Positions 30,170 to 41,140 of a stretch of DNA of 61,849 nucleotides are shown here, in pieces. This DNA comes from Chara braunii (taxonomy: Eukaryota; Streptophyta; Charophyceae; Charales; Characeae), in assembly GCA_003427395.1 (NCBI GenBank), contig BFEA01000254.1:1257295-1319143 (forward strand), in the 5' to 3' direction. Both the position numbers and the translations under genes were made by a program. The notes under the pieces were generated by a model. It was not told the DNA's origin. It did no database searches and worked only from the letters and a program-made list of their open reading frames with translations. Positions within the stretch are counted from its first letter, which is position 1; the number at the start of each line of letters is the position of its first letter.

Positions 30170-30539
30170 NNNNNNNNNNNNNNNNNNNNNNNNNNNNNNN
30201 NNNNNNNNNNNNNNNNNNNNNNNNNNNNNNNNNNNNNNNNNNNNNNNNNNNNNNNNNNNNNNNNNNNNNNNNNNNNNNNNNNNNNNNNNNNNNNNNNNNN
30301 NNNNNNNNNNNNNNNNNNNNNNNNNNNNNNNNNNNNNNNNNNNNNNNNNNNNNNNNNNNNNNNNNNNNNNNNNNNNNNNNNNNNNNNNNNNNNNNNNNNN
30401 NNNNNNNNNNNNNNNNNNNNNNNNNNNNNNNNNNNNNNNNNNNNNNNNNNNNNNNNNNNNNNNNNNNNNNNNNNNNNNNNNNNNNNNNNNNNNNNNNNNN
30501 NNNNNNNNNNNNNNNNNNNNNNNNNNNNNNNNNNNNNNN
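30170..30539. other. Assembly gap, 370 N
   Basis: A gap next to a (A9G)n repeat at 30540-30606. The repeat probably caused it. Confidence 0.99.
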
Positions 30540-30670
30540 AAAAAGAAAAAAAAAGAAAAAAAAAGAAAAAAAAAGAAAAAAAAAGAAAAAAAAAGAAAAA
30601 AAAAGAAGAGAAAAATGCCTTAACGGTAAAAAACGATCACTTGGGGAGATTCATCCGTGACCAGATTCAT

Positions 30671-30765
30671 TCTGGAATATGGCGGTTACAAAGGACTTGG
30701 ATTTTCTTTGATTTTTGCAGAGAAAATCAAAGAAAATCAAGGTCTCTTGCAACCGGAATAAAACG
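30671..30765. other. Foldback with two nested AAAATCAAAG arms
   Basis: CTTGGATTTTCTTTGATTTT at 30696 pairs with AAAATCAAAGAAAATCAAGG ending at 30742 around a loop of about 7 bases. Pairing continues outward with mismatches (CGGTTACAA against TTGCAACCG) to about 40 bp per arm. It could make a long double-stranded RNA stem if transcribed. Confidence 0.8.
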
Positions 30766-30798
30766 GAATACATGCATGAGGAGAAACATATGTTTTAG

Positions 30799-30832
30799 GT
30801 GCATCCGGATCCAAAATCAAGGCCGGATGCAC
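30799..30832. other. Recurrent hairpin type B (GTGCATCCGG stem), unit 1
   Basis: GTGCATCCGG pairs exactly with CCGGATGCAC across 14 bases. The second copy is 30961-30994, where pairing extends outward to CTAG/CTAG. Copies of types A and B alternate at a period of about 161 bp (B 30799, A 30911, B 30961, A 31071), so this is a tandem two-hairpin module. Confidence 0.85.
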
Positions 30833-33060
30833 TTGGGAATTGGCTGTTTCTTTTTCTTTTGAGTAGGGGCTAGTTATAGGGCATTGGGGCTAAGGAATTA
30901 ACCCCCATTGCAGTCCGAGTTGCAACGGACTGGATGTGGGAGAGAAAACACATGTTCTAGGTGCATCCGGAGCCAATATTGAGCCCGGATGCACTAGAAA
31001 ATTTAACGCTTCATTTTCTTTCAACGTGGGGCAAGTTGTGGGGCTGTGGGTGTGGAAAACAGCCATGACTGCAGTCTGAGAAATTACGGACTGCATGGGG
31101 GATGCCAAGGCCAAAGGGGAATGGGCTACGACAAGCCCGGAAGGCTAGAAAGGAGCAATTTCGGCAAAGGGCAAGTAAAGACGGTAAACGGCAACCGTGA
31201 AATGAGATCTCACGGCCTAGAAAAATCGGCACACGTGTAGAAACGATGGGACCACCAAGGGCAATGGGCCCCAAAGAAATAAAAATGGGACGCCGTCCGG
31301 AATGTTGTCGGGGACCAAATAGGTCCAAATAAAAAAAAAATAGAAAACGGAACACTCGCCGGTGGGACCACCGGCGGGACAAAGAAATGGAGCTAACATG
31401 TAGGAAAATGGCAGGGACTTGGGATGTCCCAAGGAAACCGTGAGCAAACACAAGGAATAATTGTGCAAGCAAGCGGCACCGTCGAGATCGAGGATCTAGA
31501 CGGTGAAAAATATTAGCACCACTAGTGCAAACACTAGTGGGAGCAAGTGACAGAGTCATGGGAGAAAGAAAAGTGAAATAAGGATGTTGGGAAGGCTGCC
31601 CAGCAGTCCGGGATATCTCGGACTAGCAAGGCATAAGAAAATAGAGCCTTGAGAGACTCAACATGAGAAAAAGGCTTCCCTTAGAAAATCGGAGCAAAAT
31701 TTGGGCAAACGGGAGCGAAATGGAGCCCCCTAGGAGCATGGGGGTGCCATTATTGGAATCCGAGATGTAACGGCCATATAACAACCATGAACCTGGCCTT
31801 GAAAGAGGCCCTAAGGCCTAGAAAGATGGTGCATAGCAGTTTGACACTTGTCACAACAGAAATAAAAGAAAAAGAAAGACAAATGAGAGAAAAAACAGCG
31901 ATAATAAGACAAAAGGGGAGAGAAGAGTGGAGGAGAGTGTGCCGGCCTATTGGGACCTGCACAGTAGGGGCTGGCAGGTCCCAACGGTGACCTCATCCCT
32001 CCTAGAATGAGGGACGGTCATCCGGATTAAAAAGTTGAAAATGAGAGAAAATGCAAAAAGGAAGTGGCCGGTTTTCTTTTGGGTCATCGATCTGAGATCA
32101 GATCTCATGGTAGAGAGGAACTAGCCATTTTTTGTGGGCCAGCTCAAAACGGCTAGCTCCGGAATAAGGTGGCAGCCCAAAATGGAAGGAAACAAAAGAG
32201 GGAAAAAAACAAAACAGTGCATTTCGCCCAAAAAGAGAGCCAGAGGCACCAAAAATTAAAAAACTGGACCTAGGGGCTTAAAATTGAAGCAAGGGCTACT
32301 AGGGGGTAGCTCGGATTATTGCTGGTCTTGGATCTCAGCCAGATCCAAGGCTGAAAATGTGCCGCCATATGGAAAAATGCTCCGGCTTACTCAAAAGAGG
32401 TCGAAACTTGAAAAAATCGAAAAAAAGGTCCATAAGGCCTTTTTCTTTTAAGTATTGCTGCCCCTTGGGCATTAGGACCCTAGGGGGCAGCATTTGAGTA
32501 ATGAAAAAGAGGCCGGGGTAGGCCAAGAGGCAGTCCGAGTTGGTACTAACCACTTGGACTGCATGTACTTGGTCAAAATGAGGCCTAGGTACCTCCAGGA
32601 AGGCCTAGTGAGGGAATTTTGCCTTGGGGGTACCTCGGTTCACCTCAAGGCTCATGGGGAGGCTCATGGGCCGGCTAGACTGCTGGTTTCAGCCTACATA
32701 AGCTGAGGATGCAGTCCGCTACTCTCACATTTGCATGAGGAGTGCCCATGCTGCCCAAGTGAGCTCACAGAAGCACCTTTGTACTTGGAGTGAGAGGGAA
32801 GGAGCCCATGCTAATGGGAGAGCTTAGAGGAGACTAGGAGGTAGTGGGGAGGACTCTAGAGGATAGTGATGGTGGGAGAGACAATTGGGAGGTGATCCGC
32901 CATATCCCTCATGGGTGTAGGAGAGAAGGAGAAGCTAGAGGAGCCCCATTAGCCCTTCTAGAGGGGAGGACTCCATAGCCATAGCTGGGGGAGTTTGCCA
33001 TAGCCTGAGAGAAAGCAAGGGAGGAGGAGAGAAGGGCTTGGAGAAGAAGGAAGCCATAAC

Positions 33061-33761
33061 CAAGAGGGGATTGTGCAAGAAGAAGAAGCTTCATCAAGAG
33101 GACACCGACATCAAGGAATCAACAAGGTGAGAGGAAGAAAGAGACTTCTTCACCTTCATCTTCTTCTTCTTCTCCTTCTTCTTCGTCTTCTTCTTCTTCT
33201 TCTTCTTCTTCTTCTTCCTCTTCTCCTTCTTCCTCTCCTCCTTCTTCTTCCCCTTCTTCCTCCTCACTCCCTCCTTCTTCTTTCTCTTCTCTCCTCTCCT
33301 CACCTCCTCCTTCCTCATCTTCACTTTCACTCTCTTTGCCTTCCTCCCCTTCATCTCCATCTCCATCTCCCTCATCTCTCTCCCCTTCTTCTCAACTCTC
33401 TCTTACTTCATCTTCTCTCCTTTATGGGCTACTCAAACTCTCCTCTTTCACTCATACACTAGGGGGAAGTACTCCGATTCATTCATCGATGCTTCTTGAT
33501 GCAATCTTAGTGATTTGGGAGCTTCAAACTTGTGTTTTTTACACTCACACTAGTAGGTAGTGTAGCGCTTCACACATGGATGCTTCTTGATGCAATTTTG
33601 GTGATTTGGGAGTTTCAAACTTCTATTTTTCACACTCACACTAGTAGGTAGTGTAGCACTTCACACATGGATGCTTCTTGATGCAATCTTGGTGATTTGG
33701 GAGCTTCAAACTTGTGTTTTTCACACTCACACTAGTAGGTAGTGTAGCGCTTCACACATGG
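33061..33761. repeat. 701-bp block, first copy of an exact duplication
   Basis: Appears identical to 35206-35906. It contains (CTT)n-rich sequence and three 91-bp satellite units and stops at a single N (33762). The second copy starts directly after a mate-pair adapter, so this pair is most likely an assembly duplication. Confidence 0.9.
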
Positions 33762-33762
33762 N

Positions 33763-35167
33763 CAGCGAGACTACCACCCGGCGTGAGGGCTGAGCTACAT
33801 CCCCAATGTCAAAGCTCTCTCGTGCGATGGCCCGCCCCCATCCATCTCAAAGCACTAGGTGGGGGTGACCTTGGGACGAATGGCCCGCGCCCTGAGCATG
33901 AGTGTGGGCGGACCGAGCCAACTGGGACCCGCAGTTGGGTCGACTAAGGTTCGAAAGTCTACCGTGGTTTGACCCTACAACGGGTTCCTCCATCATGACC
34001 CGCCCTTCGGGGAAGAGATTACTTGCTAGTCATACCGGTTTTATTCGGTTGACGTCAATGGGAAGGCCGCTGTCGACATCAACACTGCCTTGGGATTCAA
34101 CAAGCGTCTCCTCTCTCATGTCGTGTTGTACGTGAAGAAGACCAGTTCCTTCGTTCCAGATGATTGGGCGCACCTGCAGTTGGACATTGTGGGTGATATC
34201 GTCCTCAACCTAATCCAGAAGTTGGCGATGGAGTACGCTTTGAGGTTGGATAACGGAGCATACTACTACATGTTCCTTGAGAAGCCGATCCTCGGTCTTG
34301 GCTACCTTCATGGCGAGGTTCGTGTTTAGCTTTGGGTCCAGCTGCCTGAATTCAGTTGCTCTTCATGGGTGAAAGATTGGCATGCGTGGCGGTTTTGTTG
34401 TGTGTCGAAGGCATGTATGCTTATTGGAATGTCGGAACGTCATAGAGTGTTAGTGTGTAGAGTCGTGGGGGAGAAAGGTTTCCATCCCCTTCGTCGTCGT
34501 GCAAGGAACATTGGGATGGGTCGTCTCCAAATTTTTGTGAGGTCGCCGCATTGGAATGGAGTATGATGAGGAAGGTGTGGTTGATTCGTCACCGCGACTG
34601 CTTATGTGTGCGAACAGGGTATCGGACGCACGTGGGCCTGTATCATACTATCGGGTTTTTTGTGCCCTCGTGTCTCGTCCTCATTCCATGATGCAGTCGT
34701 ATGTGGGTATCGTGTCAGCGTGGAAGGAAGGGGTCGTTGTTGTTGAGATTAGACGGAAGACATAATGACGTTTCGACTGCCTTTTGCTGGTCTTTCGAGG
34801 CTTTTAAAATTGCTTTGTGTATGTGTTTGTGACAGTGGGAGCAGTTGTCCCACGAGATGAATTTTTTGAAGGCCACGTTGCTGAATTTGAATGTACAACT
34901 TGTCGGTTTTCTGCACTGGGTACGTTATGTTAATGCTTTTAGGTTCGATTGATGGATGTGTACTAGGATTATTTCTTGCACGAATAGCTTGTATAGTTGA
35001 CCATTCCTATGTGTATGAATGGGTGGGGTTATGCCTTCCCCTTAGAGTCACTCTTGCTCTTCATCTTCAACGACTTTACTGCCTACTGCCAGGTTGTTTG
35101 TTTTTTAATCTGTGTACCAGATTTATGATGCTTGTGTGCAAAGTCGAGCACACACACACACACACAC
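33763..35167. other. Segment between single N and adapter, possibly misplaced contig
   Basis: Bounded by a one-base N join and by an exact mate-pair junction adapter. It contains the one gene-like exon seen in this part of the window (34030-34329) and ends in a short (CA)n (35149-35167). Apart from that exon nothing is recognised. Its placement between two identical 701-bp blocks is doubtful. Confidence 0.6.
34030..34329 (+). CDS. Candidate terminal exon of an unrecognised gene
   Basis: The frame is open from an acceptor-like TTACTTGCTAG (AG at 34028-34029) to TAG at 34327-34329, 99 codons in phase 0. The frame is closed upstream by that same TAG, which fits a splice junction. Codon use looks like an expressed gene: lysine is AAG throughout, and G/C-ending codons are common. 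Residue pieces include DVNGKAAVDINTALGFNKRL, FVPDDWAHLQLDIVGDIVL and FLEKPILGLGYLHGEVRV. There is no signal peptide or obvious membrane helix. I do not recognise the family. It could be a host gene's last exon, or a capsid- or transposon-like protein. Upstream exons were not found, and the segment may not belong at this locus. Confidence 0.45.
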   Translation, partial: SYRFYSVDVNGKAAVDINTALGFNKRLLSHVVLYVKKTSSFVPDDWAHLQLDIVGDIVLNLIQKLAMEYALRLDNGAYYYMFLEKPILGLGYLHGEVRV

Positions 35168-35205
35168 CTGTCTCTTATACACATCTAGATGTGTATAAGA
35201 GACAG
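35168..35205. other. Nextera mate-pair junction adapter (artefact)
   Basis: The 38 bases are the 19-base Tn5 mosaic end (CTGTCTCTTATACACATCT) joined to its own reverse complement. This is exactly the circularisation junction of Nextera mate-pair libraries. It is followed at once by a block identical to 33061-33761. It is not genomic. Confidence 0.97.
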
Positions 35206-35619
35206 CAAGAGGGGATTGTGCAAGAAGAAGAAGCTTCATCAAGAGGACACCGACATCAAGGAATCAACAAGGTGAGAGGAAGAAAGAGACTTCTTCACCT
35301 TCATCTTCTTCTTCTTCTCCTTCTTCTTCGTCTTCTTCTTCTTCTTCTTCTTCTTCTTCTTCCTCTTCTCCTTCTTCCTCTCCTCCTTCTTCTTCCCCTT
35401 CTTCCTCCTCACTCCCTCCTTCTTCTTTCTCTTCTCTCCTCTCCTCACCTCCTCCTTCCTCATCTTCACTTTCACTCTCTTTGCCTTCCTCCCCTTCATC
35501 TCCATCTCCATCTCCCTCATCTCTCTCCCCTTCTTCTCAACTCTCTCTTACTTCATCTTCTCTCCTTTATGGGCTACTCAAACTCTCCTCTTTCACTCAT
35601 ACACTAGGGGGAAGTACTC

Positions 35620-36175
35620 CGATTCATTCATCGATGCTTCTTGATGCAATCTTAGTGATTTGGGAGCTTCAAACTTGTGTTTTTTACACTCACACTAGTA
35701 GGTAGTGTAGCGCTTCACACATGGATGCTTCTTGATGCAATTTTGGTGATTTGGGAGTTTCAAACTTCTATTTTTCACACTCACACTAGTAGGTAGTGTA
35801 GCACTTCACACATGGATGCTTCTTGATGCAATCTTGGTGATTTGGGAGCTTCAAACTTGTGTTTTTCACACTCACACTAGTAGGTAGTGTAGCGCTTCAC
35901 ACATGGGTGCTTCTTGATGCAATCTTGGTGATTTGGGCTCTCCAAACTTGTGATTTTCACACTCACACTAGTAGGTAGTGTAACGCTTCAGCCATGAGTG
36001 ATCCATGATGTAATCTTGGTGATTTGAGAGCTTCAAACTTGTGTTTTTCACACTCACACTAGTAGGTAGTGTAGCGCTTCACCCAAGAGTGATCCATGAT
36101 GCAATCTTGGTGGTTTGAGCTCTCCAAACTTGTGTTTTTCACACTCACACAAGTAGGTAGTATAGCGTTTCTTTC
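35620..36175. repeat. Satellite 1, period about 91 bp
   Basis: The AGTGTAGCGC-type landmark occurs at 35704, 35795, 35886, 35976, 36068 and 36158, so spacing is 90-92 bp. The unit holds GCTTCTTGATGCAATCTTGG, CTTCAAACTTGTG and CACTCACACTAGTAGGTAG. Units diverge from left to right. Confidence 0.9.
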
Positions 36176-36229
36176 ACAAATGACCTTTGATTCAACTTTG
36201 GTGATTTTGCCTACTTAGACTCTTGTTTT

Positions 36230-37724
36230 CACTTACGTAATAGCATGTGATATTCCGGATAATCTCTTCCTTTATGTACGTGTGTTTTTCATTAATCTAG
36301 TCACTCATTATCATGTTCATACTTAGTGTGATGTTCCGAATTATCTTCCCTTCACATACATGTGTTTTCCATCTACTCTAGCATCTCTTTGTCTTGTTCA
36401 TACTTAGTGTGATGTTCCGGTTGATCTTCCCTTCACATGCATGTGCTTTCCATCTAGTCTAGCACCTCTTTGTCTTGTTCATACTTAGTGTGATGTTCCG
36501 GTTGATCTTCCCTTCACATGCATGTGCTTTCTATCCAGTCTAGCATCTCTTTGTCTTGTTCATACTTAATGTGATATTCCGGTTGATCTTCCCTTCACAT
36601 GCATGTGCTTTCCATCTAGTCTAGCATCTCTTTGTCTTGTTCATACTTAGTGTGATGTTCCGGTTGATCTTCCCTTCACATGCGTTTGCTTTTCATTAAT
36701 CTAGTCACTCATTTCTCATGTTCATACTTAGTGTGATGTTCCGGTTGATCTTTCCCTCACATGCAGGTGTTTTTCATTAATCTAGTCACTCATTATCATG
36801 TTCATCCTTAGTGTGATGTTCCGGATGATCTTCCCTTCATATGCATGTACTTTCCACTAGTCTAGTCACTCATTGTCATGTTCATACTTAGTGTAATGTT
36901 CCGGATATTTTTCCCTTCACATGCATGTGTTTTTCATTAGTCTAATCACTCATTGTCATGTTCATACTTAGTGTGATGTTCCGGATGATCTTCCGTTCAC
37001 ATGCATGTGCTTTCCATACAGTCTAGCAGCTCTTTGTCTTGTTCATACTTAGTGTGATGTTCCGGTTGATCTTCCCTTCGCATGCATATGCTTTCCATCC
37101 AGTCTAGCATCTCTTTGTCTTATTCATACTTAGTGTGATATTCCGGTTGATCTTCCCTTCATATGCATGTGTTTTCCATCTAGTCTAGCATCTCTTTGTC
37201 TTGTTCATACTTAGTGTGATGTTCCGGTTGATCTTCCCTTCATATGCAAGTGTTTTCCATCTAGTCTAGCATCTCTTTGTCTTGTTCATACTTAGTGTGA
37301 TGTTCCGGTTGATCTTCCCTTCATATGCAAGTGTTTTCCATCTCTAGCATCTCTTTGTCTTGTTTATACCTAGTGTGATGTTCCGGATGATCTTCCCTTC
37401 AAATGCATGTGTTTTCCATTAGTCTAACAACTCTTTGTCTTGTTCATACCTACTGTGATGTTCCGGATGATCTTCCCTTCACATGCATGTGTTTTCGATC
37501 TTGTCTAGCCTCTCTTTGCCTTGTTCATACCTAGTGTGATGTTCCGGTTGATCATCCCTTCACATGCATGTGCTTTTCATTGATTTAGTCACTCATTTAT
37601 CATGTTCATACTTAGTGTGATATTCCGGCTGATCTTCCCTTCACATGCATGTGCTTTTCATTAATGTAGTCACTCATTATCATGTTTATACTTAGTGTGA
37701 TGTTGTGGATGATCTTCCCTTCAT
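36230..37724. repeat. Satellite 2, period about 81 bp
   Basis: About 18 units with CATACTTAGTGTGATGTTCC, GATCTTCCCTTCACATGCA and either CTAGTCTAGCATCTCTTTG or ATCTAGTCACTCATT. Landmarks at 36322, 36402, 36484, 36565, 36645, 36726 and 36806 give a period of 80-82 bp. Two sequence subtypes are interspersed. It follows satellite 1 with no gene between. Confidence 0.9.
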
Positions 37725-37725
37725 N

Positions 37726-37796
<71 letters not shown>
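37725..37796. repeat. Single-N join and (CA)n
   Basis: An N at 37725 followed by about 35 CA dinucleotides. It marks a contig or scaffold join between satellite 2 and unrelated DNA. Confidence 0.95.
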
Positions 37797-38330
37797 ACAG
37801 GGGACGAGGAGCGAGGACGATTGGAGGAGGGAAGGAATCACCGAGTACAGGTAGCAACGGGTAAAGGCATAAAGGGGCAGGGCAGAACGAGGAAATGAAT
37901 AAATAAGTAATAAACAATAAAAGATAAACCCTGATGAAAGATTGTGTGGAATAGTGACGACCAAGAAATCCGAACGAGTACGACAGGGAGACACACCTAG
38001 TTATCGTGGAAGGGGTCATATTGAACTTTTCTGCTATTGTGTTTGTTTTTTTTCGTATTTGTGATTTGAATTGCTCTCGCCGCACGTCACCATCGACGTC
38101 CGTATTGTCTGCGGGCAATATCTCTCGGAAAGTGACGATGACGGGGCACTATTTGAGCAAGAGGAACATCCCCCCGACTCCCATTATCGCAATAGCGCGC
38201 AGACTTTCCGCTCGACCGTAATTTAGGATTGCGGGCCGAGCGGCAGCGAGCATTCCATTCGACAGAAGATCGGGCAGACGGTGTTCGGAGCCCTACACCA
38301 GGACGTCGGTGCTTCGCGGCTTCCTTCGCC

Positions 38331-39012
38331 ATGGACTACCAGGTGGACCAGGAATTGCTGGATTGGATGATCGATGACGAAGAAGACAGGGTATAAGCTC
38401 CCTCGCCCTCATCTCCGGAACTTCATATTTCGGTCACCACGCATGCGCTAAGAAACTGCACGTTCTTTCATTCTTTGCGTTGTTCTTGCTTTGCACGCAG
38501 GAGGGGTGAACTGCGGATGATGCTAGTTTTTTTTCCATTTCAATTTTTGCGTTGGGCAGTTTGCAGATTGATCGAGTTGGGGTCGATGGCGTTGGACAGA
38601 GAGGGGGTGGAGGAGAAGATGGGGGTAGCTATCGAGATGTCAGCCTATGTTTTGCTTGCTTTTCCCTCTTTCCTTGCCTTCTTGCACCACTTGCCGGCTA
38701 TGCCATCGCTTTCGCCGCTCTGACTTCTGAAGCATGCATGACTATAAAGCAGGTGTTCCCTCTGATGAAGCCGTGTACTTGTGGCTAGCGGCAGAAAAGC
38801 GCTTCAGGGATCGCCACTACCCTCCCTGCTTTAGCTGTCGTGGCAGGCCTCCCATATTATGCGGAACTGCCTCTGGGGATGCAGCTGGTTTCTTCATGTT
38901 CGTTCATTTTTTCGTACATGTATTCGCGTCATATTGTCTATTGTTCAGGGAGGAGGAGAACGAGATGACGCTTCAGCTTTCTAGCCGGAAGAGAATTCAT
39001 TCTTTGTTGTAA
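38331..39012 (+). CDS. Possible small spliced gene (exons only partly placed)
   Basis: ATG at 38331 opens 20 codons (MDYQVDQELLDWMIDDEEDR) ending at AGG/GTATAAG, a good donor at 38391. An acceptor TTGCACGCAG ends at 38500, but joining there gives a stop after two codons. Another acceptor (TTGTTCAG, ending 38948) leads to EEENEMTLQLSSRKRIHSLL and a TAA at 39010-39012. Between them 38752-38860 has the frame DEAVYLWLAAEKRFRDRHYP, which looks coding. An acidic N-terminus and several splice-like junctions suggest a real host or transposon gene, but no exon chain was proven and no family is recognised. Confidence 0.25.
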
Positions 39013-39119
39013 GGAGAGCGTTGGATGTGTACTCAACGTATACTTGTCCTTGAATTGTGTTCATATTCTTGGTTTGCGATTGATGTATAAGTGGCTGATT
39101 TAGGGACAGATGTTCACTC

Positions 39120-39195
39120 CCCTGATTGTGTGTGTGTGTGTGTGTGTGCGTGTGTGTGTATATGTGGATGTGTGTATGTGTGTGTGTGTGCGTGT
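39120..39195. repeat. (GT)n-rich tract
   Basis: Interrupted TG dinucleotide repeats at 39129-39191. Confidence 0.8.
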
Positions 39196-39291
39196 TGTCG
39201 CCGTTGCGCCTTCGCTCCTTGTCTTTGAATTATGTTCACTCACGTTCTTGGTTTGCGATCGATGTATGAGTGGCTGATTTAAGGACAGATG

Positions 39292-40130
39292 TGGGGGAGT
39301 AATGAGTATGGGGCATAACCTATAATTATATTAAGTCAAGCTTTTAACAGGCCAGGTTACCTCCAGACATAGTATCCATCCACCTTCATCTGACCAAGAT
39401 CGGTGAAGGGATTGATACTATGACGGATGACACCAATGCTATAACTTAGGGTGCGGAGGTGGGGAATAATGAATACGATACGTGACGTGTGTATAAGTAT
39501 ATATATGAATGTATGTGTATATGGAGGAATTTTTTATGACGGGCACGGTTGCCTCCAGGCATAAGGTCCATCCACGTATCAGCCAACAGGGATCGGCGAG
39601 GGGATTGAATACTATGACGGGAGACGCTGATAGCTCTGGATCTCATATGACGAATACCGATATTCTCGATGATATGTATATGATCGATCGGTAGTAGATG
39701 GGTTAAGGGCGGAGGTGGAAAATAATGGTTAAAAGGCGGAGATGGAAAATAATGACCAATGCTATGAGTTGAAGAGGAGGTGGGGAATAACGACTACGAT
39801 GCATGACTTATATATAAGTATATATATGAAGACATGTGTAGGTATATATGTATATAAAAGAATTTTTTGACGAGCGGGGTTGCCTCCAGGTATAAGATCG
39901 ATCCACGTATCGGCCGACAAAAAAACGACAAGGGGATTGGATACTATGGCAGGAGGCGCTGGTAGCTCCTGGTCTCATATGACGGATACCGATAGTCTCG
40001 ATGATATGCGTATGATTGGATTGCTTGGAAATGAGTATGATGGGAATGCGTATTTCTTACTATGTATTTTGAACGGAAATTATAAGGCTACATGCACGAA
40101 CGGATATGTTTGGATTTCACCAGGGTAATC
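39292..40130. repeat. Three diverged tandem units (up to 320 bp)
   Basis: GGTTGCCTCCAG or GGTTACCTCCAG landmarks occur at about 39355, 39547 and 39888. The last two units match over about 320 bp: GTGGGGAATAA, TATATATGAA, GCCTCCAGG-ATAAG, then CTCATATGACG-ATACCGAT and TCGATGATATG. The first unit is shorter. Confidence 0.7.
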
Positions 40131-41084
40131 AAGGGGACTGAATACGTGGTTGTTTTTCACGCTGGCCTTGGGTGGAAGAACGATCCCACTGACGGCGCTC
40201 GATCGGGTCACGGATTGATCCACGGGCGGGCCGTTGGTTGGTATCGCTCCCCCACGCTTGGCCGACGATCAATTTTTTCTAGACCGCATGGGAAATAACT
40301 TATTACGCACTCATGTCTCCCGAGTATAATTGCCCACTAGGGAGTTGTATCTTCCCTCGCCGATGATTTGAGTATGGACGAAAGATTATAGAATTTTCAT
40401 GATTGCATGCACCGGAGGGACAGATATGATCTCCCCATATAGCCTGATTGAGAAGTGATTACGCTGTCCGATATAACTAATATGCCACGCTACCCCGACA
40501 GTGATGCCGACACGACCTGCGTGGCTCAGATCACATGCATGGCATCCTAGGATTATTCATATAAGTGTTGTTTTTTCAGAGCGCAGGAATGAGCTTGCGA
40601 TACACGGCGAGTAAGCCTTTCTCCATGAACAAAGCGCAAGCACCCTTGTACATAGATATAAACTCCGCAAATAGTATGGATGGTATTACGGCTATTCCAT
40701 GATGTCTTCTATGCACAGATAGCTCAATGCAGCCCGATGCCCCGTGCGCGGGCATCGATCGTCGTATTATCTGCAATCGATCATACACACTTACGATCTT
40801 TTTACATTAAGGTATTGCCGAATGAGGGATGTATGTTCTTTTTTTAATCTACTCGCCCTCCGAAGGATATATCTCTGGGCCAATAGAGCGAGCATACGTG
40901 GGGACAGGTTCTGGTCATGATTCACACGCAGGAATCCCACGAGACGGGGTATGTGGCTTGAGAAGTCATGTGCTCGCCTGATAAGGACAACGGGGGTGTG
41001 CCGACTTGGATGAAGTACTTCGGAGCTTGATGGCAATACAGTTTTCGTATTTTGCATCGACATGCTTGTCATGAAGAACTCTAA
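40131..41084. other. Non-coding, no feature seen
   Basis: Short ORFs only, without recognisable domains. Confidence 0.5.
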
Positions 41085-41092
41085 CACACACA

Positions 41093-41140
<48 letters not shown>

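Larger units (their letters stand above)
29098..33060. repeat. LTR-like non-coding region with recurrent hairpins
   Basis: No ORF with a known domain. Two diverged copies of one block occur at about 29640-30170 and 31350-31800 (shared CACTAGTG hairpin, TCGGA...TCCGA blocks, GGAGCATGGG). A four-unit minisatellite (TCGGGACC(A/G)CCGACGGGACTAAG type, about 27 bp) lies at 29660-29765. Perfect or near-perfect hairpins are listed separately. The region probably belongs to one or more LTR retrotransposons whose LTR ends I could not pair. From 32563 to 33060 nothing further is seen. Confidence 0.45.

Noticed and set aside
33073-33462. Leucine-rich ORF in CTT repeats (and its copy at 35206)
   Set aside because: Low-complexity translation of CTT/TCC microsatellite.
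35168-35205. Tn5 mosaic-end palindrome as evidence of a transposon insertion
   Set aside because: The exact double 19-bp mosaic end is the Nextera mate-pair junction; a library artefact, not a Tn5 element.
36230-37724. CRISPR-like array
   Set aside because: The whole 81-bp unit repeats with no unique spacers, and the context is eukaryotic; it is a satellite.
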